A model generated the notes under the pieces. The model searched no databases and was not told the DNA's origin. It saw only the letters and a program-made list of their open reading frames with translations. Shown one piece after another: positions 1 to 11,469 of a stretch of 64,000 bases of DNA. Numbering within the stretch: the stretch's first letter is position 1; each line of letters opens with the position of its first letter. Both the position numbers and the translations under genes were made by a program. The stretch is taken from assembly GCF_041146395.1 (NCBI RefSeq), contig NC_091002.1:1668501-1732500 (forward strand), in the 5' to 3' direction. This stretch comes from Eulemur rufifrons. Its lineage: Eukaryota > Chordata > Mammalia > Primates > Lemuridae.

Positions 1-300
1 ACTTATTCAAGGGAAATGAACACATATGTCCACAAAAAGACTCGCAGAGATGCTACTCATAGCAGCTTTATTCATGGTAGCCCTAAACTGGAAACAACCC
101 AATATTCTCTATTCGATAAATGGATAAACATATGGTGGTCATTTCACACAATGGAATATTACAAATAATAAAGCAATAAAAAGGAACAAACTACTGCACA
201 CACAAAAACATGGATAAACCTCAAAAAGATGTCTGGTGAAAGAAGGCAGACACACAGGAGTGTGCACCATATGATTCCATATATATTCAGGTTTGAGGAA
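1..300 (+). repeat. Old L1 3'-end remnant (L1M type)
   Basis: The text runs through the familiar end of L1 ORF2 and beginning of its 3' UTR: 'cacatatgtccacaaaaaga', 'ctggaaacaacccaatattc', 'aataaaaaggaacaaactac' and 'atatgattccatatatattc'. It is heavily mutated and lacks an open frame, so it is an old copy. It lies in the intron downstream of the STX18 exon. The right limit is approximate. Confidence 0.8.
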
Positions 301-479
301 AAGGCGCTGGATTTGGTGACTGGGAAGTCGCAGATGAGCTCCAGGAGAAAAGTTTCACAAGTGAAGGAACCCGGGCCACACCTGACACTGAGTAGAAACT
401 GGACTTAGCTCCCAGGAGGAATGTCCCCATGAGTTACATTAAGGGATGAATAAAAAGATTCATCAAAAGTGCCCTAAAG

Positions 480-779
480 GGCCAGGCACAGAGGCTCATG
501 CCTATAATCCTAGCACTCTGGGAGGCCGAGGTGGGAGGTTCGCTTGAGCTTGGGAGTTTGAGACCAGCCTGAGCAAGAGCAAGACCCTGTGTCTACTAAA
601 AATAGAAAAAATTAGCCGGGCATGGTAGCACATGCCTATAGTCCCAGCTACTTGGGAGGCTGAGGCAGGAGGATCACTGGAGCCCAGGAGTTTGAAGTTG
701 CTGTGAGCTAGGCTGACGCCATGGCACTCACCTGGGCCACAGAGTAAGACTCTGTCTCAAAAAAAAAAAAAAAAAAAAA
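480..779 (+). repeat. Alu SINE, dimeric, without the lemur linker insert
   Basis: Complete left and right monomers (GGCCAGGCACAGAGGCTCAT head, GTAATCC-type A box region, right arm ending CTCTGTCTC) with an A21 tail. Target-site duplications GTGCCCTAAAG (469-479) and GCGCCCTAAG (780-789) flank it. The linker reads ctactaaaaatagaaaaaat without the extra duplicated block seen in other copies here. It stands in opposite orientation to the Alu at 2412-2711, across the STX18 exon. Confidence 0.95.
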
Positions 780-789
780 GGCGCCCTAA

Positions 790-1349
790 GAAATGAAAGC
801 CATGCCATGCCCAAGTGGGCTTGTGGCTGTCTCTAGCAAGCTTCAAAAGGCCCAGAAGGACAGAAGGAGATGGCCATCAGAACTAAGGACTGGGAATTGG
901 CAAGGAAGACGTGATCTAGTGACATGAGGGTGGGGACTGAAAAATCCTCATGAGAACATCACCACAACAACAAAACTGGTGTCACAGGCTGAGACAATGA
1001 AATATGGGCAAAAATAGCTAGCAGAGCCATGAAAACTTTATTCCTCCACAAGTTCAGGTGATACAAATATACGTGTCCCTGACTTCATACACTGCTCTAG
1101 TAAGTATTCATGGAGTGAACTTCATTTGATAGGAAATAACGGTACACAGAGAGGTACAAGCAAACTAGAAGATATTGCTGTTGTGATGTCATGACTTTGA
1201 AGACACAGAGTATTCTTCCACTGCCAAACTAATCTTCCCCATTACAACTCCAAGTTATGAAGTAAAAAGTAAGGACAAAAAGCTCAGAAGAAATATAGGC
1301 ATGGAACAGAACATAGCCACCAAAGTCATGGTAAAAAATGTACACTTAC
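790..1349. other. Unique intronic sequence left of the STX18 exon
   Basis: I see no repeat family or coding signal, apart from the splice donor for STX18 at its right edge. Confidence 0.5.
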
Positions 1350-1417
1350 CTATAAGCATTAATATAATCTTTCCTGTGTTCCAGAAGAAAATCTCTCAGT
1401 TTGCCAATGTGAGATAT
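1350..1417 (-). CDS. STX18: Internal coding exon of STX18 (syntaxin-18), residues about 57-78
   Basis: Read on the minus strand, this 68-base block follows a pyrimidine-rich tract ending in AG (AG at 1418-1419) and is followed by a consensus donor, GTAAGTGTA (1341-1349). In phase 0 it encodes ISHIGKLRDFLLEHRKDYIN then AY, plus two bases (AG) that complete a serine codon in the next exon. I recognise this from memory as the N-terminal part of syntaxin-18 (I57 to Y78 of about 335 residues in human), inside the conserved Syntaxin-18 N-terminal domain that precedes the SNARE helix. Known role: an ER-resident Qa-SNARE, tail-anchored, which pairs with SEC22B, BNIP1 and USE1 and binds the NBAS-RINT1-ZW10 tether for Golgi-to-ER retrograde fusion. 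The preceding exon should end after codon 56 (phase 0); I do not find it in the window. No stop or frame break is visible. The following exons would lie left of base 1. The identification is firm; the exon number is inferred. Confidence 0.95.
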
Positions 1418-1419
1418 CT

Positions 1420-2398
1420 AAAATTAAAAAAAAAGCAATCAGTTTATATAGATAGATATGTTATACTCATGAAATGAATTTTAAATTAATAGAGAATGGA
1501 ACGCAGGTTGCAGAAAGATTTTGAAGCTACAAACTGAGCAACTTAATTTTAGACTCTTGCACAGTTACCACCTTGTTAACATTGCTGGGCCTTGGTGTTA
1601 TTGATGGCTCCTTCTACCTCTGATTATCCTGATCTATAACATTATGAATAGATGATCTCTAAGGAACTTAGAGATTAAATGAGATAATGCATGTCTGGTA
1701 ATTACACAGGATGGACTCAATAAGGTCAATTCCTTTCTTTACGTGTCTTACATCAAAAATTTTACAGACAAGTATTCCTTCTTCTCCCACATGGTCTAGG
1801 GGATGGAGTCTAAGGCTGAAGCCATCAGCTTTATAAACAGGGCACATGCAGAGCAGCAGAGTTAAAAAAAAGAAAAATATTCAGGAAGCAACTGATTATC
1901 CCCACACTGCAGATTCCCATCTCTTCCCTACGGCCTGCATCCATGGATGAGCACAAAGAATCTGAAGACACGGGTACAAAGCACTGTACTTGTGATGGCT
2001 CATTCCTAGCACAATAAAACCCTACTCTAAAGCACCTTCCACGTGTTAAGTACCATGCATGAAGCTAGGGATTCAAAAATAAAAAAATAAAATAAAGAGG
2101 AAGGAATAAAACCTCAGATCATAGTTAACAGGGACAAAAGTACTTCCAGAGGAGGCAGTCCTAACTAGCAGTGGCCTGCTCCTGTCCCCTGACCACTGCT
2201 CCCCCTGGCTTCCTACTCAAGCCCTTTGTGCTCATTCCAAACACGTGGCACTGCCTTGAAAACTCTGCTGAACTTTCATCTCTTCATAAAAGTTTTTCTG
2301 TCAAGGCCAACACAAGCTGATTTTTACTCTTGCTATAAACTTAAAAGGACTTCTGCATACCACCCAGTTGGCACTCAATTATTCATGGCCATGTACTC
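1420..2398. other. Unique intronic sequence right of the STX18 exon
   Basis: The polypyrimidine tract of the STX18 acceptor (minus strand, about 1420-1436, rich in T on that strand) is at the left edge. The rest holds no recognised element. A stretch near 1560-1720 resembles a decayed MIR but too weakly to call. Confidence 0.45.
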
Positions 2399-2411
2399 TG
2401 ACTTAACTGTA

Positions 2412-2711
2412 TTTTTTTTTTTTTTTTTTTTTGAGACAGAGTCTCACTCTCACTCCAACTAGAGTGCAGTGGTGTCAGCCTAGCTCACTGCAACCTCAAA
2501 TTCCTGGGCTTATGTGATCCTCCTGCCCCAGCCTCCCGAGTAGCTGAGACTATAGGCATGTGCCACCACTCCTGGCTGATTTTTTCTATTTTTAGTAGAG
2601 ACGAGGTCTTGCTCTTGCTCAGGCTGGTCTTGAACTCCTAGGCTCAAGTGATCCTCCCACCTCGGCCTCCCAGAGTGCTAGGATTACAGGTAGGAGACAC
2701 CGTGCCCGGCC
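2412..2711 (-). repeat. Alu SINE, without the linker insert
   Basis: T21 followed by GAGACAGAGTCTC and ending at CCCGGCC: a full dimeric Alu in reverse orientation. Flanked by TGACTTAACT at 2399-2408 and 2713-2722, a clean 10-base target-site duplication. The linker is plain (ttttttctatttttagtaga). Confidence 0.95.
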
Positions 2712-3049
2712 TTGACTTAACTTTTATATACATGCTTCTTTGTCAGTGGCATTTTGAACTACGCAAGGAGGGGCTGTCCAGCTTTCCCTACAGTTCTAAG
2801 CACAGGAAGCACAAATGGTGATCAATAAACAATTGCGGAATGAGTACCTGCCCAAACACAAAATAGTGTTTATCACCAAAGAAACATTCAGGTTTGTCTG
2901 GAGGTAGGTCAGTAAGGGTTCAGTTAAATTTCCCACATAGTCTGGACTATTATTATAAATGCAGTTCAGAAAAACACCCTACGGCATTTTAAGAGCATAA
3001 ACAAAAGAAAAAAGATTAAGTATGGCCATGATATATTTATTTAATATAT

Positions 3050-3300
3050 AATGATAATTGAGAGTCTCCCGTATATCCCTGGCACTGGTAGGCACTTTCA
3101 CATGCTCAGTCTCTTTCTCTCTCTCTCTCCCTGACAGCCCTGCCATGGGCACGAATTATCAGTGTTCTCAGTAACCAGCTTGGGAAAGTGAACCTTGTAG
3201 AAGCTAAGTGCCCTGTCTAAGGTTACATATTTAGTACATGAGCTCAGATTTAAGCTCAGGACTGTCTGAGTCCAAATTCAGCATGTTTCCAGTACACCAC
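3050..3300 (-). repeat. MIR SINE remnant
   Basis: Reverse-complement MIR order is visible: 'cactggtaggcactttcaca', then a position where the deletion/oligo-T region is replaced by a (TC)n stretch (3111-3129), then 'ctaaggttacatatttagta' and 'cagatttaagctcaggactg'. Old and diverged. Confidence 0.6.
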
Positions 3301-3386
3301 AGCTGTCTTCCTCACATTCTTGTTCCTATTTTCCACTTAAGCTACATCATGAAATGGACTTTTAAGTCTGTTGAGGAAAAAAAAAA

Positions 3387-3714
<328 letters not shown>

Positions 3715-3744
3715 GAGAAAAATTTTAAAAGATGTGCAAGCAAG

Positions 3745-4495
3745 GTGTTTATTGCATCACATACAAGATTTGATCAAGTTACTCTTCTGTTTCAAAACCT
3801 TCAATGGTTTCCATCTCCTTACCCCAACCCTTGCCTACCAGGGGTCACAGACTCAGCTGCCCTTAGGGGACATGTAAACAGTATAAGCAACTAAAGCAGA
3901 GGAAGTGGATGGGTGGAATACGTTTGGCAGTGGTGAATTCTGGTTTTAAAATACACTGCAGCCAAAGGAGGCAGCTTTGCAGGCTGATTTGAAAAAGGGC
4001 AGCCAATGCGTCATTGCAGGACCTAACCAATGGGAATAAGTCCAAACCTCCAAATACACACTCAAGCTGTAGTTTGAGCTTCATAATTCAGCCCCAAAAG
4101 CCCTGTCACACTCCCCCCAGGCTTCAGGCTCCAAGTCCCAAGGCCTCCTGTCACCTGCACACTCATGGTTCTCCTTGTCCTGTAATGTCCTACCCACCAT
4201 TCCCTCCAGGTCAAATTCTTCCTTCTCATTCAAGATTCTCCTTTCCTTCTTACCCATTCCACACTCTCAGCCACAGCCAGATCCCATTCCCTCATAAAAT
4301 GCTGCACATGCATCTATTTTAGCACCTGCTCCTTCTGGATGACCACAAGGACTAGTTCACAGACTGATTTCCCGTCACCAGACTGCAACCCCCTAGAGGG
4401 TAGAGAGTCCTCTCTCTTTTCCCAGAGCATGGAAAGACACAGTTCCTGGTGCAAAGCAGAGCCCCACAACTTTTATTAAATATTGAATAAATAGT
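3745..4495 (+). repeat. L2 LINE remnants, interrupted
   Basis: Blocks at about 3745-3850 ('aaaaccttcaatggtttcca') and 4085-4495 ('tgctccttctggatgacc', 'agactgcaaccccctagagg', 'attaaatattgaataaat') follow the L2 3'-end order. The 3850-4085 segment between them is not recognised. No coding capacity remains. Confidence 0.55.
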
Positions 4496-4527
4496 GGGTC
4501 TTGAATAATCCCAGAAGGATTACACTT

Positions 4528-5060
4528 GCTGTGGTGGGCAGAATGATGCCTTCCTGGCCCCATCCCCCCTCTGCATCTCCTGCCAGCTATCCAACTCCTA
4601 ATTCCTGGAGCTTGTGAATATGTTAGGTTACATGGCAAGGGGGAATTAACGTAGCAGATGAATTAAGGTTGCTGATCAGATGACCTTAAAATAGGGAGAT
4701 TATCCTAGGTTACTCAGGTAGGCCCAACGTAATCACAAAGGTCCTTAAATGTAGAGGGCGGAGACAGAAGAGAGAGTCCGGGTGACGCAGTGTGAGAAAG
4801 ACTCAGGCCAACGTGGCTGGATGTGACGGTGGAGGAAGGGAGCCAAGGAATGTGGGCAGCCTCCAGAACCTGGGAAGGGCAAGTTAATGGATCTCCCCTA
4901 GAGCCTCCAGAAAAGAACACAGACCTGCCAACACCTTGATTTTAAGCCCAGGGAGTCCCATTTTGGACACCTGACTTACAGAACTGTAAGATAATAAATC
5001 TGTGTTGCTTTAAGCCACAGGTTTGTGGTAATTTGTTACAGCAGCAATAAGAAACTAATA
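4528..5060 (+). repeat. Solitary LTR, MaLR/MLT1-like
   Basis: Typical phrases in order: 'tggtgggcagaatgatgcc', 'tgtgaatatgttaggttaca', 'aggtaggcccaacgtaatca', 'aacaccttgattttaagccc', 'agaactgtaagataataaat' and the end 'ttacagcagcaataagaaac'. It has no internal viral region on either side, so it is a lone LTR. Subfamily not assignable by eye. Confidence 0.75.
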
Positions 5061-5641
5061 TTCCTTATAAGAGCCTTAATATCCACAACAGTTTCTTTTA
5101 GGAGTCATAAAGTTTTCCATAAAAAGTTTTTAAAAGTCCAAGGGAATCTACACAGGCTAGATCCAGCTGCCTACCCCCAATTTTAGCTCATGGTGTCTCT
5201 ATAAGGGTAGAATGGGCCTGGGGCTGAGTGCCAAGAGCAAGCAGACCCCTCAGGCAGCTCACAAGAACATAATTACAAGACTTTCCTTAAAGTCTAACAA
5301 AGGTGATCCCAACTTCACATGAATGGCAAATTTCTATAAAATGAGTTTATTAAAACAGAGTAAAGCCTGTTCAGGATTAAATGGAATTCTTCACAAATTA
5401 AGAGGTGTTAATTATTGACTTAATACACAACAGTATAATAACTCAATACTTAACACAAGCACAATGTATAAAATCGTATTTCAAATGCCAAGAATGAAAA
5501 TAAAGGAATAATAAGATTTCTTTAGACATTTGAGAGTTCTGAAATTTCTATTAATTTCTAAAAAAAATAAAAAAAATAACAAACCTATAGCAATGAAAAA
5601 AAATCAATAGGTCTTCCTACGATTTATCTAAATCGGCATAC
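5061..5641. other. Unassigned AT-rich intronic sequence
   Basis: No repeat family, exon or motif recognised, apart from short A-rich runs near 5560-5590. Confidence 0.4.
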
Positions 5642-5670
5642 TTTTTTTTTTTTTTTGAGACAGATAACAT

Positions 5671-6015
5671 TTTTTTTTTTTTTTTTTTTTTTTGAGACAG
5701 AGTCTCACTCTGTTGCCCAGGCTAGAGTGAGTGCCGTGGCGTCAGCCTGGCTCACAGCAACCTCAAACTCCTGAGCTCAAGCGATCCTCCTGTCTCAGCC
5801 TCCCGAGTAGCTGGGACTACAGGCATGCACCACCATGCCCGGCTAATTTTTTCTATATATATATTTTTAGCTGTCCATATAATTTCTTTCTATTTTTAGT
5901 AGAGATGGGGTCTCGCCCTTGCTCAGGCTGGTCTCGAACTCCTGAGCTCAAACGATCCGCCCACCTCGGCCTCCCAGAGTGCTAGGATTACAGGCGTGAG
6001 CCACCGCGCCCGGCC
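5671..6015 (-). repeat. Alu SINE with linker insert (common lemur form)
   Basis: Reverse-oriented dimer from a T23 tract to GCGCCCGGCC. The target ATAACATTTT is duplicated at about 5664-5673 and 6021-6030. The linker block has 'ttgtccatataatttctttc'. Just outside its left target copy is an orphan T15-GAGACAG (5642-5663) that repeats the Alu start. Confidence 0.95.
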
Positions 6016-6624
6016 TCCCAATAACATTTTATGGTAAGATTATCTTTGTGAAGAATGATGCAACAGTCAGGTGACATGACTAACCATCATCTTTATAAAG
6101 ATTCTCAGCCAGGCTCTGATCTGTTACTCTCAGGCTTAGTCTTATTTTTGTGAATAAACTGCCAAAGACAGCATATTATAGTTCATACAATTCTGGCATG
6201 CCCCTCACATTTTGAAAATTTTAGAGACGTTAAGTAGTCATATGCTTTGGATTTTTAATGTTTCTATAATATATATAGTGCTAATTTTTAAAGAGTCACT
6301 TATGTGATAAAGTAGGAATATGCACATACCAACAGAGAATGCAAATGACTCTCACTTCTAAAAAGAGAAAGGCCATTCCAGTATAAAGTTTGATTTAAAA
6401 AAAGAGAGTAAAATAAGTGAATTTGCCCTTTAAGATCTAAAACTAGTTCTAATTTCTTATAGTCTTGATCCCACCGAAAGTACGGGGAAGGGGTATAGGG
6501 TAAAGGGCATGAGAGGAAGGAAGAGATTCCTGGTGAAGTCTCTGAGGGACCAGGTAGGCGACAAGACGTAAGGGCTACAAAGAGGAGTGGTTTCGGGGTC
6601 AAACCTATGTTGTGAGGCATCTCA
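6016..6624. other. Unassigned intronic sequence
   Basis: I recognise no element. The open frame on the minus strand at 6300-6620 has no splice sites or known motif. Confidence 0.4.
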
Positions 6625-6925
6625 CAGGCCTGGACAGCAGAAGGGACACACCATCCTCACTGCTCCATACCTTTGTGACTGCTCTTCCTCTGCCTGGAAA
6701 GCCTTTAATACACTCAAAGAAGCCCTGCTTGTCCTCCCAGGTTCTGCTTAAATGGCACTTCCTCTATGAAGCCTTCACATCATCTATAAACGCCCTCAGT
6801 ACTTTATAGATACTTGTTTGCTTTTTCTGTATTACATGAGAAGTGTTTATCTGTGACCCCCACTAGACTTCCGTTAAGTTCCTTGAAGTCAGCATCTCTG
6901 TCCTATTCATTTTTGTATCTCAGCT
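6625..6925 (+). repeat. L2 LINE 3' region
   Basis: 'tctgcctggaaagccttt', 'ttctgcttaaatggcacttc', 'tatgaagccttcacatc', 'agacttccgttaagttcctt' and 'atttttgtatctcag' are the standard L2 3' consensus run in the correct order. Confidence 0.8.
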
Positions 6926-7464
6926 GTGCCTGTATGTTGGAAAGGGCTAAAGTGATTGAGGGTGGGAGGGAGAAAGGAGGGAAAAGGAAATCCAACAGAA
7001 AAGGCTTCAAGATCTGATAAACCCTGATGTACTAGTTGGATCAAAAAGGTATCAAAGGCATCACACATCCTGCACTTAGGTAACTGAGTGAATAGAAAAA
7101 TGAAGAAGGACAAGCCAGCTATTTGTGCAAATAAATAGTTCTCCTAGAAAAGTCAGTAAGGTACATTCAGAAGGCACAGCATCACCAAAATCTACTGAGA
7201 CTGGGCAGCCTAATGTGCTTCACAAGAAGATCATCCGTTCCCCACAGAGTGGATAACCTGCCGTCTGACTGATGCCTGCCATGGAAAAGAGCTGCTACCA
7301 TCCAGGTATGGTTTGATCACACGGCCATACTGTCTTAATTATGTCTCTGCCAGAGAGGCTGGGTATGGACAAAAATAGAGGATCTTACATTTCTGTCATA
7401 AACTGTAGTTTAAAACAAGAATTGAACTGTAGCCAAAAGAGAAAAGGAAAAAAGGAAGGGAATG
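6926..7464. other. Unassigned intronic sequence
   Basis: Begins with a purine-rich stretch (6955-6995). No recognised repeat, exon or RNA gene. Confidence 0.4.
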
Positions 7465-7625
7465 CAATATTTATTTAATGTCTTCTTTGTGCTAGTAAGT
7501 GGGTTATTTTATTTAATTCTGACAACAATCTGTGAAATAGTTATTTTTCTTAGTGGAAAGAAATCAAAGTTCTGAGAGGAGACATTCCCAACAGAGCTGG
7601 AACTGGAACCCCTAATTATGCTGAA
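7465..7625 (-). repeat. MIR SINE remnant
   Basis: 'tgtcttctttgtgctagtaa', 'ttaattctgacaacaatctg', and 'acagagctggaactggaacc' match reverse-complement MIR order, with a degenerate middle. Confidence 0.65.
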
Positions 7626-7849
7626 CTGGCACGGGCTCCCTCAGTACTGGTAAACTAAGGGGTACGTTCTCTAGTTTCATTTGACATTAAAGTCATTTTA
7701 ATGTCCACTGTATATTATTGTTATTTTACTGCTTAAAGAATTTCCCACTTAATACTTAATGATATTAAGGAATTAAAATGAATTTTCTTAGGCATGATAA
7801 TGATATTATATATTATGATTATGTTTTTTAAAAGAATCTTTATCTTTTA

Positions 7850-8070
7850 GAGATATATACTGAACAATTTACAAATGAATTACATTAATAAAATGCCTGG
7901 GATTTGCTTCAGAGTAATACAGGGGTTGGGAGGGAACAGATGAAACAGGATTAGTCATGAGTTGATAATGGTTGAGGATGGGTACGTGCATACATGGGGG
8001 TACCTTACATTATTCTGTATAATTTAGTATATATATATTTAAAATTTTCCATAATAAAAATGTGGGGTTT
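7850..8070 (+). repeat. L1 3' UTR end (old)
   Basis: 'ggatttgcttcagagtaata', 'ggattagtcatgagttgata', and 'aaattttccataataaaaat' are characteristic of the end of mammalian L1M 3' UTRs, followed by a poly-T/T-rich junction. Non-coding. Confidence 0.75.
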
Positions 8071-8189
8071 TTTTTGTTTTTTAACAATAAACACCAAGCT
8101 TAGTTTATTAGAAATGTGCCAGGCAAGGGAGACAATGACCAAATGAAGTCAGTCAAATGAACCAATAAAATGTTATTTTTAAAAATCTC

Positions 8190-8464
8190 GGCCAGGCACA
8201 GTGGCTCACACCTATAATCCTAGCACTTTGGGAGGCAAGGCAGGAGGATCGCTTGAGGCCAGGAGTTTGAAACCAGCCTGAGCAAGAGCGAGACCCTGTC
8301 TCTACAAAAAAATTAGAAAAATTAGCCAGGTGTGGTAATGTGTGCCTGTAGTCCCAGCTACTCGGGAGGCTGAGGCAGGAGGATCACTTGAGCCCCGGAG
8401 CTTGAGGTTGCTGTGATGACACCACTGCACTCTAGCCCAGAGTGAGACATTGTCTTTAAAAAAA
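8190..8464 (+). repeat. Alu SINE, old form without linker insert
   Basis: Head GGCCAGGCACAGTGGCTCAC, middle tctacaaaaaaattagaaaa, right arm shortened near 8415-8425 and ending in a degraded A-rich tail. It is more diverged than its neighbours. Confidence 0.9.
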
Positions 8465-8654
8465 CCCAAAACCCTCCTCCCATTTAGTGCTTTCTTCTAA
8501 GAGCAGATTTTCTGCTATTAAACTGGTAATAACTCACACTTAAACCAACAACTAAATCCCAACAATCTCCGGCTACTTTATTTCTAAGTACTTGCAATCT
8601 GCTTAAATTCCATTTTACAGGATCAATGCCGCTTAAAAAAAACCAACAACAAAA

Positions 8655-8875
8655 ACTTGGTTGAGAGTTTACTCTGAGCCAGGCAGAATTCCAAGAGCTA
8701 CATGTGCATTGGCTCATCTACTTCTCCCAGCAACCCCTAGAATGTAGTATTAGCATGTCTGTTCTATAGATGAGAAAACTGAGTCAGAGAGAGGATAAGT
8801 AATTTCCTCAGCAACACATGGGGTGACCTGCATTAAGCTCAACCACTGTGACTATGAGGCTTGAGTTCTTAACCA
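8655..8875 (-). repeat. MIR SINE remnant
   Basis: 'ctctgagccaggcagaattc', 'tagatgagaaaactgagtca', 'gaggataagtaatttcctca' and 'tgagttcttaacc' give the reverse MIR order across almost its whole length. Confidence 0.75.
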
Positions 8876-9069
8876 GCAAAGTTAAACACAGCTTTCTGGC
8901 AGGTCACAATTACAGTTTTCCAGGACTAAACTCACAAGGAGGATGCCTGGGAACTGAGAAAAGCAAACCAAGTAAGCAATATCAACTGTCAACCTGTCCT
9001 CTTCTTCTTGTATTATATCTATATTCAACCATGTACTACACACTTGATTTTCTCCAGTAGTCGTCAGTA

Positions 9070-9780
9070 CTTACCAAGCACCAGCCACGTGTGTGCCAGG
9101 CAGTACCCAACTGCTTAACATGTGCTCTGTTACTTCTACCCCCATAACAATTCTATGAATTAGACCAATGGTCCCCAACCTTTTTGCACCAGGGACTGGT
9201 TTCATGGAAGACAATTTTTCCACGGATCAGGGTGGAGGGGATGGTTTCGGGATGATTCAAGCACATTACATTTACTGTGCAGTCAAACCTCTGTACTAAC
9301 GATAATCTGTATTTGCAGCTGCTCCCCAGCGCTAGCATCACCGCCTGAGCTCCACCTCGGATCATCAGGCATCAGAGTCTCCTAAGGAGCCGCAACCAGA
9401 TCCCTCGCATGCGCAGTTGACAGCAGGGTTTTGCACTTACCAGAATCTAATGCTGCTGCTGATCCCACAGGAGGCGGTCGGGTGGTGATGCGAGCAATGA
9501 GGAGCGGCTGTAAATACAGACGGAGCTTTGCTCGATTGCCCGCCACTCACCGCCTGCTGTGTGGCCTGGTTCCTAACAAGCCACAGACCTGTACCAGTCC
9601 TTGGCCCAGGGGTCAGAGACCGCAGAATTGGACAACACCTCTCCCCCTACACAAATACACTTAAACTTGGAAACTGAGGCCTAGGCAAGGTCACAGGCTA
9701 ATACGTGGCAGAACTGGGACTGATCATAGACCTGTATGACTCAAAGGCTATGTTATTTATTCTATACTACACTGTCAAAA
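9070..9780 (-). repeat. MIR SINE split by a MER1-type transposon
   Basis: Left part 9070-9165 ('accaagcaccagccacgtgt', 'cccataacaattctatgaat') and right part 9634-9780 ('ttggaaactgaggcctaggc', 'cacaggctaatacgtggcag') join into one reverse MIR when the element at 9166-9625 is removed. Confidence 0.75.
9166..9625 (-). mobile_element. MER1A-like hAT-Charlie non-autonomous DNA transposon
   Basis: Ends are inverted: 'tggtccccaacctttttgca' at the left, 'cttggcccaggggtcagaga' at the right. In between are 'catggaagacaatttttcca', 'atttgcagctgctccccagc', 'tccctcgcatgcgcagttga' and 'cacagacctgtaccagtcc'. The order and length (460 bases) fit the full-length MER1A class. The 8-base target is duplicated as AATTAGAC (9158-9165) and AATTGGAC (9626-9633), typical of hAT. 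Strand call is uncertain; no transposase is encoded. Confidence 0.85.
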
Positions 9781-10789
9781 GACTAATAAACTATTAATAC
9801 TAATAGTTGGCTTAACCACGTTTGAGTTTTTCTTCATAGAAATATAAGCTAGGTTTCACGTGAGAGTATTTGTGTATGTTCATTTTAAAAAAGTTTGTTA
9901 ACTACCCTAGATACAGGAAGATCTGCAAGAAAGGTATGTTTTCACTGATGGTGTCTGCTCTGAAGCTGGCTGCTGTTCCCCGTGTCTATGACACGGGAGG
10001 CTCAGAACTGGTGAGGGCAGAGGAATATTGACAGGAAGGTCCACAAACATGAGCAGGGACTGAGGATGGTTGGCAGGACTGGCAGTGTGACGGTCACCAG
10101 CTCATCCGAGTGTCAACCGTCAAGCCACCTCAAAACATGGTGTGAACAAGTAATGAGACCAGCGTCTAGGATTAGTTTCTCCCCATCCACCCTTTAGCTT
10201 AGGATAGGGTATAGGGCAGAGGTGAAACTCTGGGCAAAAGACTGTGTGGGATTTGAGTGAACCAGCACAGACAAGAGGAAGATGGCTGAGAAACCCAGGG
10301 AGTTGGCCACGATTCTTGAGTTCTAACCCCTGCTTGGCCACTTCCTATGAAGGAAATCCTTACCACCCACCCCTATGCCTTGACTCATATTCCTGGCCTA
10401 TCTCCCAACCTTTACTCATTCTTCTCAGAGGGGAGAGGAGTGACTTACCTGATGTATGACTTGGAGAAGGGAATGAGCGTACTGCCCTGTCCTCTCCTCT
10501 TTTCACATCAGCCAGCAGAGGGCATACTCTGACCCATGCTCCACCCATATTTGGCCATAAATCTAAAGCCAGGCTCTCCACTTGGCTTTTCCTTGCTCTG
10601 ACTCCTGTATTTTTCTTTCAGGTAGTTCCAAAACTCGGCTGGGAAGAAAGAGGTATATTTTATAAATTCCCCTAAACTTTTAACCTTTGCTAGCTGAAAT
10701 TGTGAACAAGCTGCTTAATCTCCCTGGGCTTTACTACAAAGGGAGGGGGATAAAAACTATTTTTAAAAAATAGTAGTAGCGTAAGTTAA
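9781..10789. other. Unique intronic sequence with a CTCF-like core
   Basis: No repeat recognised over about 1 kb. A CTCF-like core lies at 10512-10524. Otherwise nothing is recognised. Confidence 0.4.
10512..10524 (+). promoter_or_regulatory. CTCF-like core motif
   Basis: CCAGCAGAGGGCA fits the CTCF core pattern (CCA-S-YAG-R-GGGC). It is sequence-only evidence and such cores occur by chance. Confidence 0.35.
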
Positions 10790-10940
10790 TAGTCAACTTT
10801 TATTGAATACTGCATACTATGGTACCGATCCAAATGCTATGCATCCGTTTATCTCCCTTACTTTTCCTAGCAACTCTTTGGGGTAAGTACCATTATTATC
10901 CAGTTTTACAGATGAGAAGACAGTAAGGTAACACATTCCA
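10790..10940 (-). repeat. MIR SINE remnant
   Basis: 'ttttattgaatactgcatac', 'ttttcctagcaactctttgg', and 'ttttacagatgagaagacag' match reverse MIR. Confidence 0.75.
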
Positions 10941-11469
10941 TATAAATGGTTCAAAATAAATGGAAAACTGTCTGGTGTATCCCAAACCAAGCACTTGTGT
11001 GCCTACAGCCCCTACAAGTGTACCCACAAAGGTGACCTTGCTGTCCCATCTGAGCACATTAAGTTTCGCATTTCCCAGAAGTGTAGATGGGACATATTGA
11101 GATCTAACCTGGTCCGGTGAAAGGGACTGTCCAACAGCCACACTCCAGGACCAGTCAGGATCTCGCTGCTTCACTAGGCTAATACTTAACCAAACAAGTT
11201 AACTCCATTCCAGAACTACAAGCATTTATACGACTCCTCCCTTTCTTTCTGCAAAGATAAATCAAGTTTACTTTTAATTGGCTATATTTTAATAAGGCTA
11301 ATTCACCAAATCACCAAGACATTGAAATTCTCCACACAACTCATCTACCATGAAAGCAAACTGATTATAAAACATAGCAGTGTGGTCCCTATATTAGATG
11401 CATTTGGCAAGGAATAAGAAGAGTCTCTTATATTACCTGTCTTTGCACATATAAAGATTTTGCTAGGAA
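10941..11469. other. Unassigned intronic sequence
   Basis: Contains a minus-strand open frame (10896-11174) that starts inside the MIR and has no recognisable domain or splice sites. I do not call it a gene. Confidence 0.4.

Noticed and set aside
4393..4920. Minus-strand frames near the LTR
   Set aside because: They read antisense through L2 and the MaLR-type LTR. No gene structure.
9153..9664. Two opposed frames of about 70-77 codons
   Set aside because: They are inside the palindrome-like MER1 element, whose ends are inverted copies. They encode no transposase.
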